From assembly GCF_900099965.1 (NCBI RefSeq), contig NZ_FNDJ01000026.1:62001-126000 (forward strand): a stretch of DNA of 64,000 nucleotides, read 5' to 3'. The notes below the pieces were generated by a model that saw only the letters and a list, made by a program, of their open reading frames with translations, did not search any database and was not told the origin of the DNA. Both the position numbers and the translations under genes were made by a program. Every line of letters begins with the position of its first letter. Position 1 is the first letter of the stretch. The stretch is from Nonomuraea jiangxiensis (GTDB lineage: Bacteria > Actinomycetota > Actinomycetes > Streptosporangiales > Streptosporangiaceae). This document shows positions 49,083-57,494 of this stretch, piece by piece.

Positions 49083-50026
49083 CCCGCGAGGACAGAATCC
49101 ACGAGGAGCTGCGCGAGCTCGCGGCCAAGCAGGTGGCGCTGGGCGAGGTGCGGGGCGTGCCGGCCGCCGATCCGGTGAACGTGCCGATGATCAGGCACTG
49201 GCTGGCCGCGATGGGCGACGCCAACCCGGTCTACCTGGACCAGGGGCTGGCCCCGCCGGCGATGGCGCAGGTGTGGACCATGCAGGGCCTGCGCACCGGG
49301 GCCAGGGGACGCTCGCCGGTGGACGACATGATGACGGCGCTCGACGCCGGCGGGTACACGGGCGTGGTGGCGACGAACTGCGAGCAGACCTACCACCGGT
49401 ACGTGCGCGTGGGCGAGCGGCTCACCGCCGCCACCAGGTTCACGGACCTGGCGGGGCCCAAGCGGACGGCCCTGGGCGTGGGCTACTTCGCCACCTGGAA
49501 CATCACCTGGTACGTCGAGGACGACGAGCCGGTAGCGGAAATGCTCTTCCGAGTCCTGAAATTCCGCCCAGCCGAGCGCCCAGCCGAGCGCCCAGCCGAG
49601 CCCTCGCCCGAGCCCTCGCGCCGCGAGCCGTATCCGCTGCGGCCCGCGACCAACCAGGACACCGCCTTCTTCTGGGAGGGCACGAAGCGCGGCGAGCTGC
49701 GCATCCAGTCCTGCGCCGACTGCGGCGAGCTGCGCCACCCGCCCGGCCCCCTGTGCCCCCGCTGCCGCTCGGCCGACCGCACCCACACGCTCGCGACCGG
49801 CACGGGCACCCTCTACAGCTACGTCGTCCACCACCACCCGCCCGTCCCGGGGCGCGAGGCCCCGTTCGTGGTGGGCGTGGTGGAGCTGCCGGAAGGCGTA
49901 CGCATCGTCGGGAACGTCGTGGACTGTCCGATCGAGGAGGTGACCATCGGCATGCCGCTGCGCGTGACCTACCGTTCGATGGACGACCGGCTCGTCCTGC
50001 CGATGTGGACACCCGGGGAGGCGTGA
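49079..50026 (+). CDS. chsH2: Enoyl-CoA hydratase subunit ChsH2 (MaoC-like N-domain plus DUF35)
   Basis: A 315-residue two-domain protein. The N-terminal MaoC/FAS1-like hot-dog domain (residues 1-165, MAQVWTMQGLRTGARG, YHRYVRVGERLTA) is joined by a repeat-coded PAE/R linker to a C-terminal DUF35 OB domain with a rubredoxin-like zinc ribbon (CADCGELRHPPGPLCPRC). In the mycobacterial pathway ChsH1-ChsH2 hydrate the steroid enoyl-CoA, and the DUF35 part binds Ltp2 for the retro-aldol step. Order and overlaps (ATGA before, TGATG after) agree with that complex. Confidence 0.9.
   Translation: MTREDRIHEELRELAAKQVALGEVRGVPAADPVNVPMIRHWLAAMGDANPVYLDQGLAPPAMAQVWTMQGLRTGARGRSPVDDMMTALDAGGYTGVVATNCEQTYHRYVRVGERLTAATRFTDLAGPKRTALGVGYFATWNITWYVEDDEPVAEMLFRVLKFRPAERPAERPAEPSPEPSRREPYPLRPATNQDTAFFWEGTKRGELRIQSCADCGELRHPPGPLCPRCRSADRTHTLATGTGTLYSYVVHHHPPVPGREAPFVVGVVELPEGVRIVGNVVDCPIEEVTIGMPLRVTYRSMDDRLVLPMWTPGEA
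49565..49600 (+). repeat. 12-bp perfect triple repeat in chsH2 linker
   Basis: CGCCCAGCCGAG occurs three times in a row, followed by two worn copies (CCCTCGCCCGAG). It codes for the PAERPAERPAE linker between the MaoC and DUF35 domains. Confidence 0.9.
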
Positions 50027-50445
50027 TGCGGACGCTGACGGCACACGAGGTCACGACCGGCACCGCGCTCCCGCCGTCGTCCGTCGAGCTCACCCCCACC
50101 ATGGTCATCTCGACGGCGCTGGCCACGATGGACTTCACCCCGGTGCACCACGACACCGCGCTCGCCAGGGCCCAGGGCTCGAAGGACATCTTCCTCAACA
50201 TCCTGACCACGATGGGCCTGGTCGAGCGCTACGTGACGGACTGGGCGGGCCCGGCGGCCGTCATCGGGGGCATCAACGTCAGGCTCGGCGTCCCCGCGTA
50301 CGCGGGCGACCGACTCAGCTTCGAGGGCACGGTCGTGTCGGACGCGGACGGCCGGTTCACGGTCGAGGTGCGTGGCCGGGTGAGCCTGGGTGACCACGCC
50401 ACCGGCACGGTCACCCTCACCCTCCCGGCCGGCCGGGCCGGATGA
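50026..50445 (+). CDS. chsH1: Enoyl-CoA hydratase subunit ChsH1 (MaoC-like)
   Basis: A 139-residue hot-dog-fold hydratase subunit. The catalytic stretch is STALATMDFTPVHHDTALARAQGSKDIFLN (Asp/His pair in DFTPVHHD, near residue 36), followed by GGINVRLGVPAYAGD. It acts with ChsH2 as the catalytic half of the heteromeric hydratase. Starts on the last base of the chsH2 stop and overlaps ltp2 by 4 bp. Confidence 0.9.
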   Translation: MRTLTAHEVTTGTALPPSSVELTPTMVISTALATMDFTPVHHDTALARAQGSKDIFLNILTTMGLVERYVTDWAGPAAVIGGINVRLGVPAYAGDRLSFEGTVVSDADGRFTVEVRGRVSLGDHATGTVTLTLPAGRAG

Positions 50446-51632
50446 CCAGGAAGGAGACGGGGGAGTTGGCACAGGCGCGGGCGGCCGTGGCGGGCATCGG
50501 GGCCACCGAGTTCAGCAAGAAGTCAGGGCGTTCCGAGCTGCGGCTGGCCGCCGAGGCCGTACTGGCCGCGCTGGACGACGCCGGGTTGTCGCCCGGCGAC
50601 GTGGACGGCATGGTCACCTACAGCCAGGACACCAACCAGGAGATCGCCGTGGCCAGGGAGACCGGCGTCGGCGACCTGACGTTCTTCTCCCGGGTCGAGT
50701 ACGGCGGCGGCGCGGCCTGCGCGACCGTGGCCCACGCGGCCATGGCCGTGGCCACCGGGATGGCCAGGACGGTCGTGTGCTACCGGGCGTTCAACGAACG
50801 TTCCGGGCGCCGCTTCGGCCGGCCGAACGCCGGGCTGACCGGCGAGCCCACCTCCCAGGGCCTGGAGATGAGCTGGCACGTGCCGTACGGGCTGATGACG
50901 CCCGCGGCGTGGGTGGCCATGTTCGCGCGGCGATACATGCATGTGCACGGCGCGACGTCGGAGGACTTCGGGCGGGTGGCGGTGGCGATGCGCAGGCACG
51001 CGGCCACCAACCCGGCGGCCTGGTTCCACGGGCGGCCGATCACGCTGGCCGAGCACCAGGCGTCCCGGTGGATCGTGGAGCCGCTGCACCTGCTCGACTG
51101 CTGCCAGGAGAGTGACGGCGCGGTGGCCCTGGTGGTGACTTCCGCCGAACGCGCCCGCGACCTGCGCCGATCCCCGGCCGTGATCACGGCGGCGGCCCAG
51201 GGCGCGGGCGCCGGCCAGATGATGATGACCAGCTACTACCGCGATGACATGACCGGCCTGCCGGAGATGTCCGTGGTGGGCGGGCGGCTCTGGGAGATGT
51301 CGGGACTGTCACCGCGGGACATCCGGACGGCCATCCTGTACGACCACTTCACCCCGTTCGTCCTGGCCCAGCTGGAAGAGCTCGGCTTCTGCGGCCGGGG
51401 CGAGGCGCCGGACTTCGTCAAGGACGGCGGCATCGAGCTGGACGGCCACCTCCCGGTCAACCCGCACGGGGGCCAGCTCGGCGAGGCCTACATCCACGGC
51501 ATGAACGGCATCGCGGAGGCGGTCCGCCAGATCAGGGGCACCGCCGCCAACCAGCTGACCGGCGTCGCGAACGTCCTGGTCACCGCGGGCACCGGGGTGC
51601 CGACGAGCGGCCTCATCCTCTCGGCGGGCTGA
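50442..51632 (+). CDS. ltp2: Steroid side-chain retro-aldolase Ltp2 (thiolase-fold lipid-transfer protein)
   Basis: A 396-residue thiolase-fold protein without the thiolase nucleophile Cys/His set. Family blocks are AVAGIGATEFSKKSGRSELRLA split near the start, EYGGGAACATVAHAAMAV, SWHVPYGLMTPAAWVAMFARRY, and the tyrosine-bearing motifs YDHFTPF (near 300) and EAYIHGMNG (near 350), which fit the aldolase active site. Ltp2 with ChsH2 splits the last C3 unit as propionyl-CoA to leave a 17-keto steroid. Last gene of the operon. Confidence 0.9.
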   Translation: MTRKETGELAQARAAVAGIGATEFSKKSGRSELRLAAEAVLAALDDAGLSPGDVDGMVTYSQDTNQEIAVARETGVGDLTFFSRVEYGGGAACATVAHAAMAVATGMARTVVCYRAFNERSGRRFGRPNAGLTGEPTSQGLEMSWHVPYGLMTPAAWVAMFARRYMHVHGATSEDFGRVAVAMRRHAATNPAAWFHGRPITLAEHQASRWIVEPLHLLDCCQESDGAVALVVTSAERARDLRRSPAVITAAAQGAGAGQMMMTSYYRDDMTGLPEMSVVGGRLWEMSGLSPRDIRTAILYDHFTPFVLAQLEELGFCGRGEAPDFVKDGGIELDGHLPVNPHGGQLGEAYIHGMNGIAEAVRQIRGTAANQLTGVANVLVTAGTGVPTSGLILSAG

Positions 51633-51732
51633 CCCCCGGCCGCACCAGGCACGGTACGTTTCCGGAGGTAGCTCCGCAGGGCAGGAGAAATGGGAGGAAT
51701 AGGCGCCGCCTCTCAGCGCTGCGGGGGACACC

Positions 51733-52140
51733 ATGCACTGGCACGCCTACCGGTGGACGGGGGTGGGCGACGAGCTGTCCGACGAGGCCGAGCGCCGCCC
51801 GGACGCGCCCGGCTTCCGGTCCTCGCCGCTGCCGCCGATGCGGACCGGCGACTGGCTGGCCAAGCCCGCCTCCCGGATCGCGGCCACGTTCGAGGACGTG
51901 GCGGGCGCGGTGGGCTGGCTGGCGGCCGAGTACGACCAGGTGCGCTCCGCGCTGCCGCCGCCCCAGCGGATCACGCCGGAGGAGCGGCTGGCCACCGCCC
52001 GCGACCTGCTGCCGCGCGGCGTGGACGTGGAGTGGGGCGAATGGCTGCAGGGCGGCCGGTTCGCCAGTATCGCCGTGATCTGCTGCCCGAACCGCCACGT
52101 CCCGCACCCCTGCCCGATCAGAAGACGCCAGTACGGCTGA
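51733..52140 (+). CDS. Conserved hypothetical protein
   Basis: A 135-residue soluble protein; Trp-rich N-terminus (MHWHAYRWTGVGDEL), central helical part (FEDVAGAVGWLAAEYDQVRSAL) and a C-terminal strand region with CCPNRHVPHPCP, whose two Cys and two His could bind metal. No known domain recognised. Starts 100 bp after ltp2 and is convergent with the sigma-like gene. Confidence 0.55.
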   Translation: MHWHAYRWTGVGDELSDEAERRPDAPGFRSSPLPPMRTGDWLAKPASRIAATFEDVAGAVGWLAAEYDQVRSALPPPQRITPEERLATARDLLPRGVDVEWGEWLQGGRFASIAVICCPNRHVPHPCPIRRRQYG

Positions 52141-52151
52141 CGCCCGTCGGA

Positions 52152-53765
52152 TCAGGGCCCGAGGAACTGCGGCACCGAGAAGAACACGATCATCGCGATG
52201 GCCACGCACACCAGGAACCCGATCAGCTCCCAGGCCCAGTCGTGATGACGCTCCCGGCGCCGCCGCGCCTTCGGCGGCCGTGCGGTGATCTCCGGCTTCC
52301 GCTTGGTCTGCGGGCGGGCGCGCACCGGGCGCGGAGCCAGCAGGGACGCTTCCCGGCGAAGCGGAAACGGAGCCTCCGAGCGCAGGGCCGACACAGGCGC
52401 GTCACCCGCCGGAACGTCAGGGCGCGGGGACGGCTCAGGCACGGCTCCCAGGTCCCTCACGGACGGCTGCGGACCCGTGCCGGAAAGCTCGTCCTCGGGC
52501 TGCGGCAGCCGGTAGACCGGCTCGGGGGGCTTGGCGCCGAACAGCGGCGCCGCGGGATCGGTCAGCGGACGCGGCTCCGCGGGCCTGGAACGCGGCTGGA
52601 AGAGCGGCGCCGCCACCCGGCCCGCGTCCTCGGACCGCTGCGCCCCCGTCCATCGCGGCAACCTCCGCTGCGCCCCCGTCCACCGGGTCTCCGCAGGCTG
52701 GGACTCCACCGGCTGGGACCGCAGGCGGTCCTCACGCGCCGGCGCCGGGTCGAAGGGACGCGCGGGACCCTTGTGCACCAGCACGTCCTCGATCGCGGAC
52801 GGCGGCGGCGGGTTCCTGGGCAGCAGCACATCGCCGGTCGCGAAGGGCTCGTCCGCGTCGCCGGGCAGGATCACGTCGCCCGTCACGAACGGCTCCGGCC
52901 CCGTCGGCGCCGCCAGGAAGAACGGCCGTTCCCCCGGCACCGGCGAGCCCGGGAAGAACGCGGCGGCGTCCAGCGCGCCCAGCGGGTCGCGGAGCTTGGG
53001 CATCGGGGCCGTGGTCGCCTCGTGCTCGCGGGCCCGCGACGGTGACGGCGGTGTCAGCAACTCGGTAGGGAAGATCACCGTACTGGTCGCCGGGTCGGCC
53101 TCCGCCAGCGGCTGCGGCCAGACCGGCGGCCCCGGCCAGCGCGGCTTGACGAACAGCGGCCCGGGGCTGGCCGTACGGGAGCCCGCGAAGTGGATGCGCA
53201 GCCCGCCCGGCGGCTCCGGCCACGGCAGGCGGCACAGCACGTCGCGCAGCGGCGCGATGCCCAGCGCGCCGTAGACGTCCTCGGCGGACCTGTCGACGCG
53301 GGCCCCGAGGCCGAGCAGCGCCATGCCGAGCGACTGCCGGAAGCGGTGCGCCGCCCCCACCACCAGCTCCTCGGCGGTGTCCGGCGCGACGTCGAGCACC
53401 CACGCCAGCTCGGCCATGCTCAGCCCGCACACCGTGCACAGCACCAGCACCTCGCGCTGGTGCGGCCGCAGCTCGCGCAGGGTGCGCTCCACGAGCGCGG
53501 AGGCCGGGTCGGTGAGCGGATCGACGGTGGGCGGCGAGTAGACGATGTCCCGCCGGTGGATCTCCCGGCGGGCGAGCGCGTAGAGAGCGGCACGGGGAGG
53601 CTCGGCGTCGGGGACGCCGGTGAGCACGGCCAACAGGACATCGGACGCGGAGCCTGGGTCGCCGAGCTGGTCAGCGCAGTACGCGAACAGCCCGGCGGCA
53701 TGACGGTCGTAGAGCTCTGCGACCAGTTCTGCGCGGGGGCGCTGACCGGTGAGCGGCTGAGACAC
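52152..53765 (-). CDS. Membrane-anchored ECF-sigma-like protein
   Basis: A 537-residue protein of three parts. Residues 10-165 resemble an ECF sigma factor: a worn region 2 (ELYDRHAAGLFAYCADQLGDP) and a clear region 4 (LRPHQREVLVLCTVCGLSMAELAWVLDVAPDTAEELV). Residues about 170-500 are a Pro/Ala/Arg-rich, probably unfolded linker with repeated TGDVxLP and RWTGAQR motifs. The end has a basic patch and one membrane helix LIGFLVCVAIAMIVFFSV (about 515-532). Cytoplasmic N-terminus with tail anchor is the simplest topology. GTG 53765 (AGGA upstream) is preferred; the frame is open to 53909. Target genes unknown. Confidence 0.7.
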   Translation of the reverse strand: MSQPLTGQRPRAELVAELYDRHAAGLFAYCADQLGDPGSASDVLLAVLTGVPDAEPPRAALYALARREIHRRDIVYSPPTVDPLTDPASALVERTLRELRPHQREVLVLCTVCGLSMAELAWVLDVAPDTAEELVVGAAHRFRQSLGMALLGLGARVDRSAEDVYGALGIAPLRDVLCRLPWPEPPGGLRIHFAGSRTASPGPLFVKPRWPGPPVWPQPLAEADPATSTVIFPTELLTPPSPSRAREHEATTAPMPKLRDPLGALDAAAFFPGSPVPGERPFFLAAPTGPEPFVTGDVILPGDADEPFATGDVLLPRNPPPPSAIEDVLVHKGPARPFDPAPAREDRLRSQPVESQPAETRWTGAQRRLPRWTGAQRSEDAGRVAAPLFQPRSRPAEPRPLTDPAAPLFGAKPPEPVYRLPQPEDELSGTGPQPSVRDLGAVPEPSPRPDVPAGDAPVSALRSEAPFPLRREASLLAPRPVRARPQTKRKPEITARPPKARRRRERHHDWAWELIGFLVCVAIAMIVFFSVPQFLGP

Positions 53766-54070
53766 GGGGCCGGATCCTTGCTGCTGGTGCGGACGCTGAC
53801 GATGACTCTTGCTGCTGCTGACTCTGTGAGGGCTGAGCGTGCGGAGGAGCGAATGCGGTCGTTGGACGTCTGTGGGGTAATCATGCCAACACACCCTGGT
53901 CTGGCGCACTACCAGATCCGGATTTCATGTGAATAACCCTGGTCAGTGAAGCGTTTAAGCTGGGCCCAGGGGGACAGAGCGGCGCGCATGACCGTAGTCT
54001 GTGGTGTCAATAGATCATGCGGCGGTCGTGGCAGGGGGGCTGCGGCCCTGCCACGAGCGAGAGGTCGCGC

Positions 54071-55129
54071 GTGATCACATTCGACGCGGTCACCAAACGT
54101 TATCCGGACGGCACGGTCGCCGTGGACGGCCTCAGCCTGGAGGCGCCCACCGGGGAGATCACCGTGTTCGTCGGGCCCTCGGGCTGCGGTAAGACGACGT
54201 CCCTGCGGATGATCAATCGGATGATCGACGCCACGGAAGGGCAGATCCTGCTCGACGGCGTTCCCGTGCAGGGCATCGACCCGCCGACGTTGCGGCGCGG
54301 CATCGGCTACGTCATCCAGCAGGCCGGGCTGTTCCCGCACCGCAGGATCGTGGACAACGTGGCCACCGTCCCCTACCTGCTCGGCTGGGACCGGCGCAAG
54401 GCCAGGGCCAGGGCCATGGAGCTGCTCGAACGTGTCGGGCTCGACTCGGCGCTCGCCCGGCGCTACCCGTTCCAGCTCTCCGGCGGGCAGCAGCAGCGGG
54501 TCGGGGTGGCCAGGGCGCTGGCCGCCGATCCGCCCGTGCTGCTGATGGACGAGCCGTTCAGCGCGGTCGATCCCGTGGTGCGCACGAGCCTCCAGGACGA
54601 GCTGCTCAGGCTCCAGGCGGAGCTGAACAAGACCATCGTCTTCGTCACCCACGACATCGACGAGGCCATCAAGCTCGGCGACCGGGTGGCCGTGCTGCGG
54701 GTGGGCGGCCGGCTGGCGCAGCTCGCCGACCCCAAGACACTGCTGTCGGATCCGGCCGACGACTTCGTCCGCGAGTTCCTCGGGCGTGACAGGGGGATCA
54801 GGCGGCTGCAGTTCGTCTCCACGGCGGGGCTGCGGCTGCGTACCGACCTGACCGTGGAGGAGGGGTTCGGGGGCGGCACGGCAGAGCCGTGGGCGCTGGT
54901 CGTGAGCGCGGACGGCGCGCCGGTCGGCTGGGTGGCCGACGCGCGGCCGGACGTGCTGGAGCCGTTCGGGACGTTCGTCCACGGCCGCGACTCCATGCGG
55001 TCCGCGCTCGACGCGGCGCTGCTGTCGCCGTCCGGTTGTGCCGTGGGTGTGGACGAGAACGGCAAGGTCGTCGGCGTGGCCACCCGGGAGGCGCTCGACG
55101 AGGCGCTGGCGGAGGCGGCAGATGGGTGA
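54071..55129 (+). CDS. Glycine betaine/choline-type ABC transporter ATP-binding protein
   Basis: A 352-residue ProV/OpuCA-class ATPase: Walker A GPSGCGKTT near 36, signature LSGGQQQRVGVARAL, Walker B LLMDEPFSAVDP, switch His in VTHDIDEA, and the class mark FVREFLGRDRG. The C-terminal about 90 residues are a reduced CBS-like region (WALVVSADGAPVGWV, GCAVGVDENGKVVGVAT). GTG 54071 with GAGAGG upstream is the start. Overlaps the first permease by 8 bp. Confidence 0.9.
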   Translation: MITFDAVTKRYPDGTVAVDGLSLEAPTGEITVFVGPSGCGKTTSLRMINRMIDATEGQILLDGVPVQGIDPPTLRRGIGYVIQQAGLFPHRRIVDNVATVPYLLGWDRRKARARAMELLERVGLDSALARRYPFQLSGGQQQRVGVARALAADPPVLLMDEPFSAVDPVVRTSLQDELLRLQAELNKTIVFVTHDIDEAIKLGDRVAVLRVGGRLAQLADPKTLLSDPADDFVREFLGRDRGIRRLQFVSTAGLRLRTDLTVEEGFGGGTAEPWALVVSADGAPVGWVADARPDVLEPFGTFVHGRDSMRSALDAALLSPSGCAVGVDENGKVVGVATREALDEALAEAADG

Positions 55130-55799
55130 TGGTCCCCCCTCGATCTGGGAGTGGATCGCACGGAACTGGGACACCGGCCGGGTCGACAGCATCAGAAACC
55201 TGCTCACCGACCATCTGACCATGTCGCTCGTGCCGATCCTGCTCTCGCTGGTCGTGGCGCTGCCGCTGGGCCTGGCCTGCGTACGGTGGCGCTGGCTCTA
55301 CCAGCCCACCTCCGGCCTGATGAACATCGTGTACGCGATCCCCTCGCTGCCCATCTTCATGCTGCTGATCTCGGTGACCGGGTTGTCGCAGACCACCGTG
55401 ATCATCCCGCTCACCTTCTACGGCATGGCGGTGCTGATCCCGGCCGTGGTCGACGGGCTGGGTTCGGTGCCCGACCACGTGCGGCAGTCGGCCGTCGCCA
55501 TGGGGTTCACCCCGCTGCGCCGCCTGCTCGCGGTCGAGCTGCCGATCGCCGTGCCGGTGGTGCTGGCCGGGCTGCGGGTCGTCGCGGTCTCCAGCATCAG
55601 CCTGGTCAGCGTGGGCGCCCTGATCGGCCAGGGCGGGCTCGGGAGCCTGTTCACCAGGGCGTACCAGAACCCCTTCATGCCGCCGGTGATCGTCGGGATC
55701 GTGCTCATCGTGGCGCTGGCCCTGGTCGCCGACGGGCTGCTGGTGCTCGCCCAGCGGCTGCTCACCCCGTGGGTACGCGCCAGAAAGGGCAGGGCATGA
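55122..55799 (+). CDS. Glycine betaine/choline-type ABC permease 1 (OpuCB-like)
   Basis: A 225-residue BPD_transp_1 permease with about six membrane helices, beginning DHLTMSLVPILLSLVVALPLGL, and the EAA-like coupling loop QSAVAMGFTPLRRLLAVELPIAVP. Overlaps the ATPase by 8 bp and the second permease by 4 bp. Forms a heterodimeric channel with the next gene. Confidence 0.9.
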   Translation: MGDGPPSIWEWIARNWDTGRVDSIRNLLTDHLTMSLVPILLSLVVALPLGLACVRWRWLYQPTSGLMNIVYAIPSLPIFMLLISVTGLSQTTVIIPLTFYGMAVLIPAVVDGLGSVPDHVRQSAVAMGFTPLRRLLAVELPIAVPVVLAGLRVVAVSSISLVSVGALIGQGGLGSLFTRAYQNPFMPPVIVGIVLIVALALVADGLLVLAQRLLTPWVRARKGRA

Positions 55800-56488
55800 G
55801 CTGGCTGATCGCGTTCTTCGACTGGCTGGTCGAGTTCTTCGGCGACCCCGCGCGCTGGTCAGGCCCCGACGGCATTCCGGCGCGGCTGCTGGAGCACCTG
55901 GAGTTCTCGGCCCTGGCCCTGGCGCTGGCGGTGCTGATCGCCGTGCCGCTCGGGCTGCTGATCGGGCACACGGGTCGGGGCGAGGTGGTCGTGGTCGTGT
56001 CCGCGAACCTGGCCAGGGCGCTGCCCACGCTGGGCCTGCTGGTGATGTTCGTGCTGCTGCTGGGCGCGGCCTCGGTCTGGCCGGTGATCATTCCCTTGGT
56101 GCTGCTGGCGGTGCCGCCGATCCTGGTGAACACCTTCGAGGGCATCAAGGGGGTCGATCCCGAGCTGCGCGACGCGGCGTACGGGATGGGGCTGCGCGGC
56201 GGGCAGGTGCTCGGGCGGGTGCTGGTCCCGGTGGCGCTGCCGCTGATCCTGCTGGGCTGCCGGCTCTCCGCGATCCAGGTCGTGGCCACCACCACGGTCG
56301 CCGCCTACACCGGGCTGGGCGGGCTGGGACGCTTCATCATCGATGGTTTCGCGACGAAGGATTACGCCAGGGTCGTTGGTGGTTCAGTACTGATTGTGCT
56401 TTTTGCGCTGGTAGTGCAGATCTTGTTCGCCCTCGCGCAGAGGGTGACGGTCTCACCCGGGGTGAGCCGGCGGCTTAAAGTTCGATAG
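55796..56488 (+). CDS. Glycine betaine/choline-type ABC permease 2 (OpuCD-like)
   Basis: A 230-residue BPD_transp_1 permease with about six helices (FSALALALAVLIAVPLGLLI at the first) and coupling loop RDAAYGMGLRGGQVLGRVLVPVALP. It pairs with permease 1. The SBP gene starts 38 bp downstream. Confidence 0.9.
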   Translation: MSWLIAFFDWLVEFFGDPARWSGPDGIPARLLEHLEFSALALALAVLIAVPLGLLIGHTGRGEVVVVVSANLARALPTLGLLVMFVLLLGAASVWPVIIPLVLLAVPPILVNTFEGIKGVDPELRDAAYGMGLRGGQVLGRVLVPVALPLILLGCRLSAIQVVATTTVAAYTGLGGLGRFIIDGFATKDYARVVGGSVLIVLFALVVQILFALAQRVTVSPGVSRRLKVR

Positions 56489-56526
56489 TCTCCCCTATTA
56501 CCTCCCGCTTAGAAGGGAAAAGCAAG

Positions 56527-57450
56527 ATGAGACGGAAGTACGGCATCGCGGGGGTGCTGATCTCGGCGATGCTCGCGCTGACCGCCTGCGGTGGTGGCAG
56601 CACCGGGGGAAACCCGCTCGACACCACGAGCGCGGCCCCCAGCGGGTCCGCCTCGGGCGGGGGTGGCAAGGCCGTCGTCGGATCGTTCGACTTCCCCGAA
56701 AGCGTGCTGCTCGCCTCCATTTACGCCCAGGCACTGGAGGCCAAGGGTGTGCAAGTGGACGAGAAGCCCAACATCGGCACCCGTGAGGTCGTGATCGACC
56801 AGGTCAAGAGCGGTGGCCTGACCATCGTGCCGGAGTACAACGGCAACCTGCTCGCCTTCCTCGACCTGAAGAACACCGCCGCGACCACCGACGAGGTGGA
56901 CACGGCGCTGCAGCAGAAGCTGCCTGCCGAACTGGAGGTGCTCGACTCCTCGCCGGCCGAGGACAAGGACAGCCTGTCCATCACCAAGGACACCCAGACC
57001 AAGCAGTCGCTGAACACCATGGAGGACCTGGCCAAGGTCTCCAAGGACATGACCTTCGGCGGGCCGCCCGAGTTCAAGGAGCGGTGGGAAGCGCGGCTGA
57101 AGGAGGTCTACGGGATCGAGTTCAAGGAGTGGAAGTCCACCGGCGCGACCACCGCCGACGCCCTGAAGGACGGCTCGATCCAGGTCGGCAACGTGTTCAC
57201 CACCGACCCCAAGATGGCGGCCAACAACCTGGTCGCCCTCCAGGACACCAAGAACATCTTCCCCGCCCAGAACGTGACCCCGCTGCTCAACAAGGCGGCG
57301 GCGACCGACACGATCAGGACCACGCTCAACGACATCTCGGCGAAGCTCTCCACGCAGTCCCTGCTGGACATGATGCAGAAGATCGCCGTCAACAAGGACG
57401 AGCCCGCCACGGTGGCCAAGGAATGGCTGACCACCAACGGCCTCGGCTGA
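56527..57450 (+). CDS. Glycine betaine/choline-type substrate-binding lipoprotein (OpuAC family)
   Basis: A 307-residue binding lipoprotein: signal MRRKYGIAGVLISAMLALTAC with lipobox LTAC, Gly/Ser linker, then the OpuAC domain (VVGSFDFPESVLLASIYAQALEAKG near 50, GTREVVIDQVKSGGLTIVPEYNG, GNVFTTDPKMAANNLVAL). The first aromatic of the usual Trp/Tyr ligand cage is Phe (SFDFPES), so the compatible solute or amine is not fixed. Completes the four-gene importer. Confidence 0.9.
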   Translation: MRRKYGIAGVLISAMLALTACGGGSTGGNPLDTTSAAPSGSASGGGGKAVVGSFDFPESVLLASIYAQALEAKGVQVDEKPNIGTREVVIDQVKSGGLTIVPEYNGNLLAFLDLKNTAATTDEVDTALQQKLPAELEVLDSSPAEDKDSLSITKDTQTKQSLNTMEDLAKVSKDMTFGGPPEFKERWEARLKEVYGIEFKEWKSTGATTADALKDGSIQVGNVFTTDPKMAANNLVALQDTKNIFPAQNVTPLLNKAAATDTIRTTLNDISAKLSTQSLLDMMQKIAVNKDEPATVAKEWLTTNGLG

Positions 57451-57459
57451 CGCCCGCCG

Positions 57460-57494
57460 CGCCGAGGGCTCCCCACTGCGGGGGGTCCTCGGCG
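57460..57494 (+). terminator. Hairpin after the binding-protein gene, abutting the next start
   Basis: CGCCGAGG (57460-57467) pairs with CCTCGGCG (57487-57494), with an inner CCCC/GGGG stem and a small loop. No U-tract. The final G of the stem is the first base of the next gene's GTG, so it may work as an attenuator or translational hairpin as much as a terminator. Confidence 0.55.
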
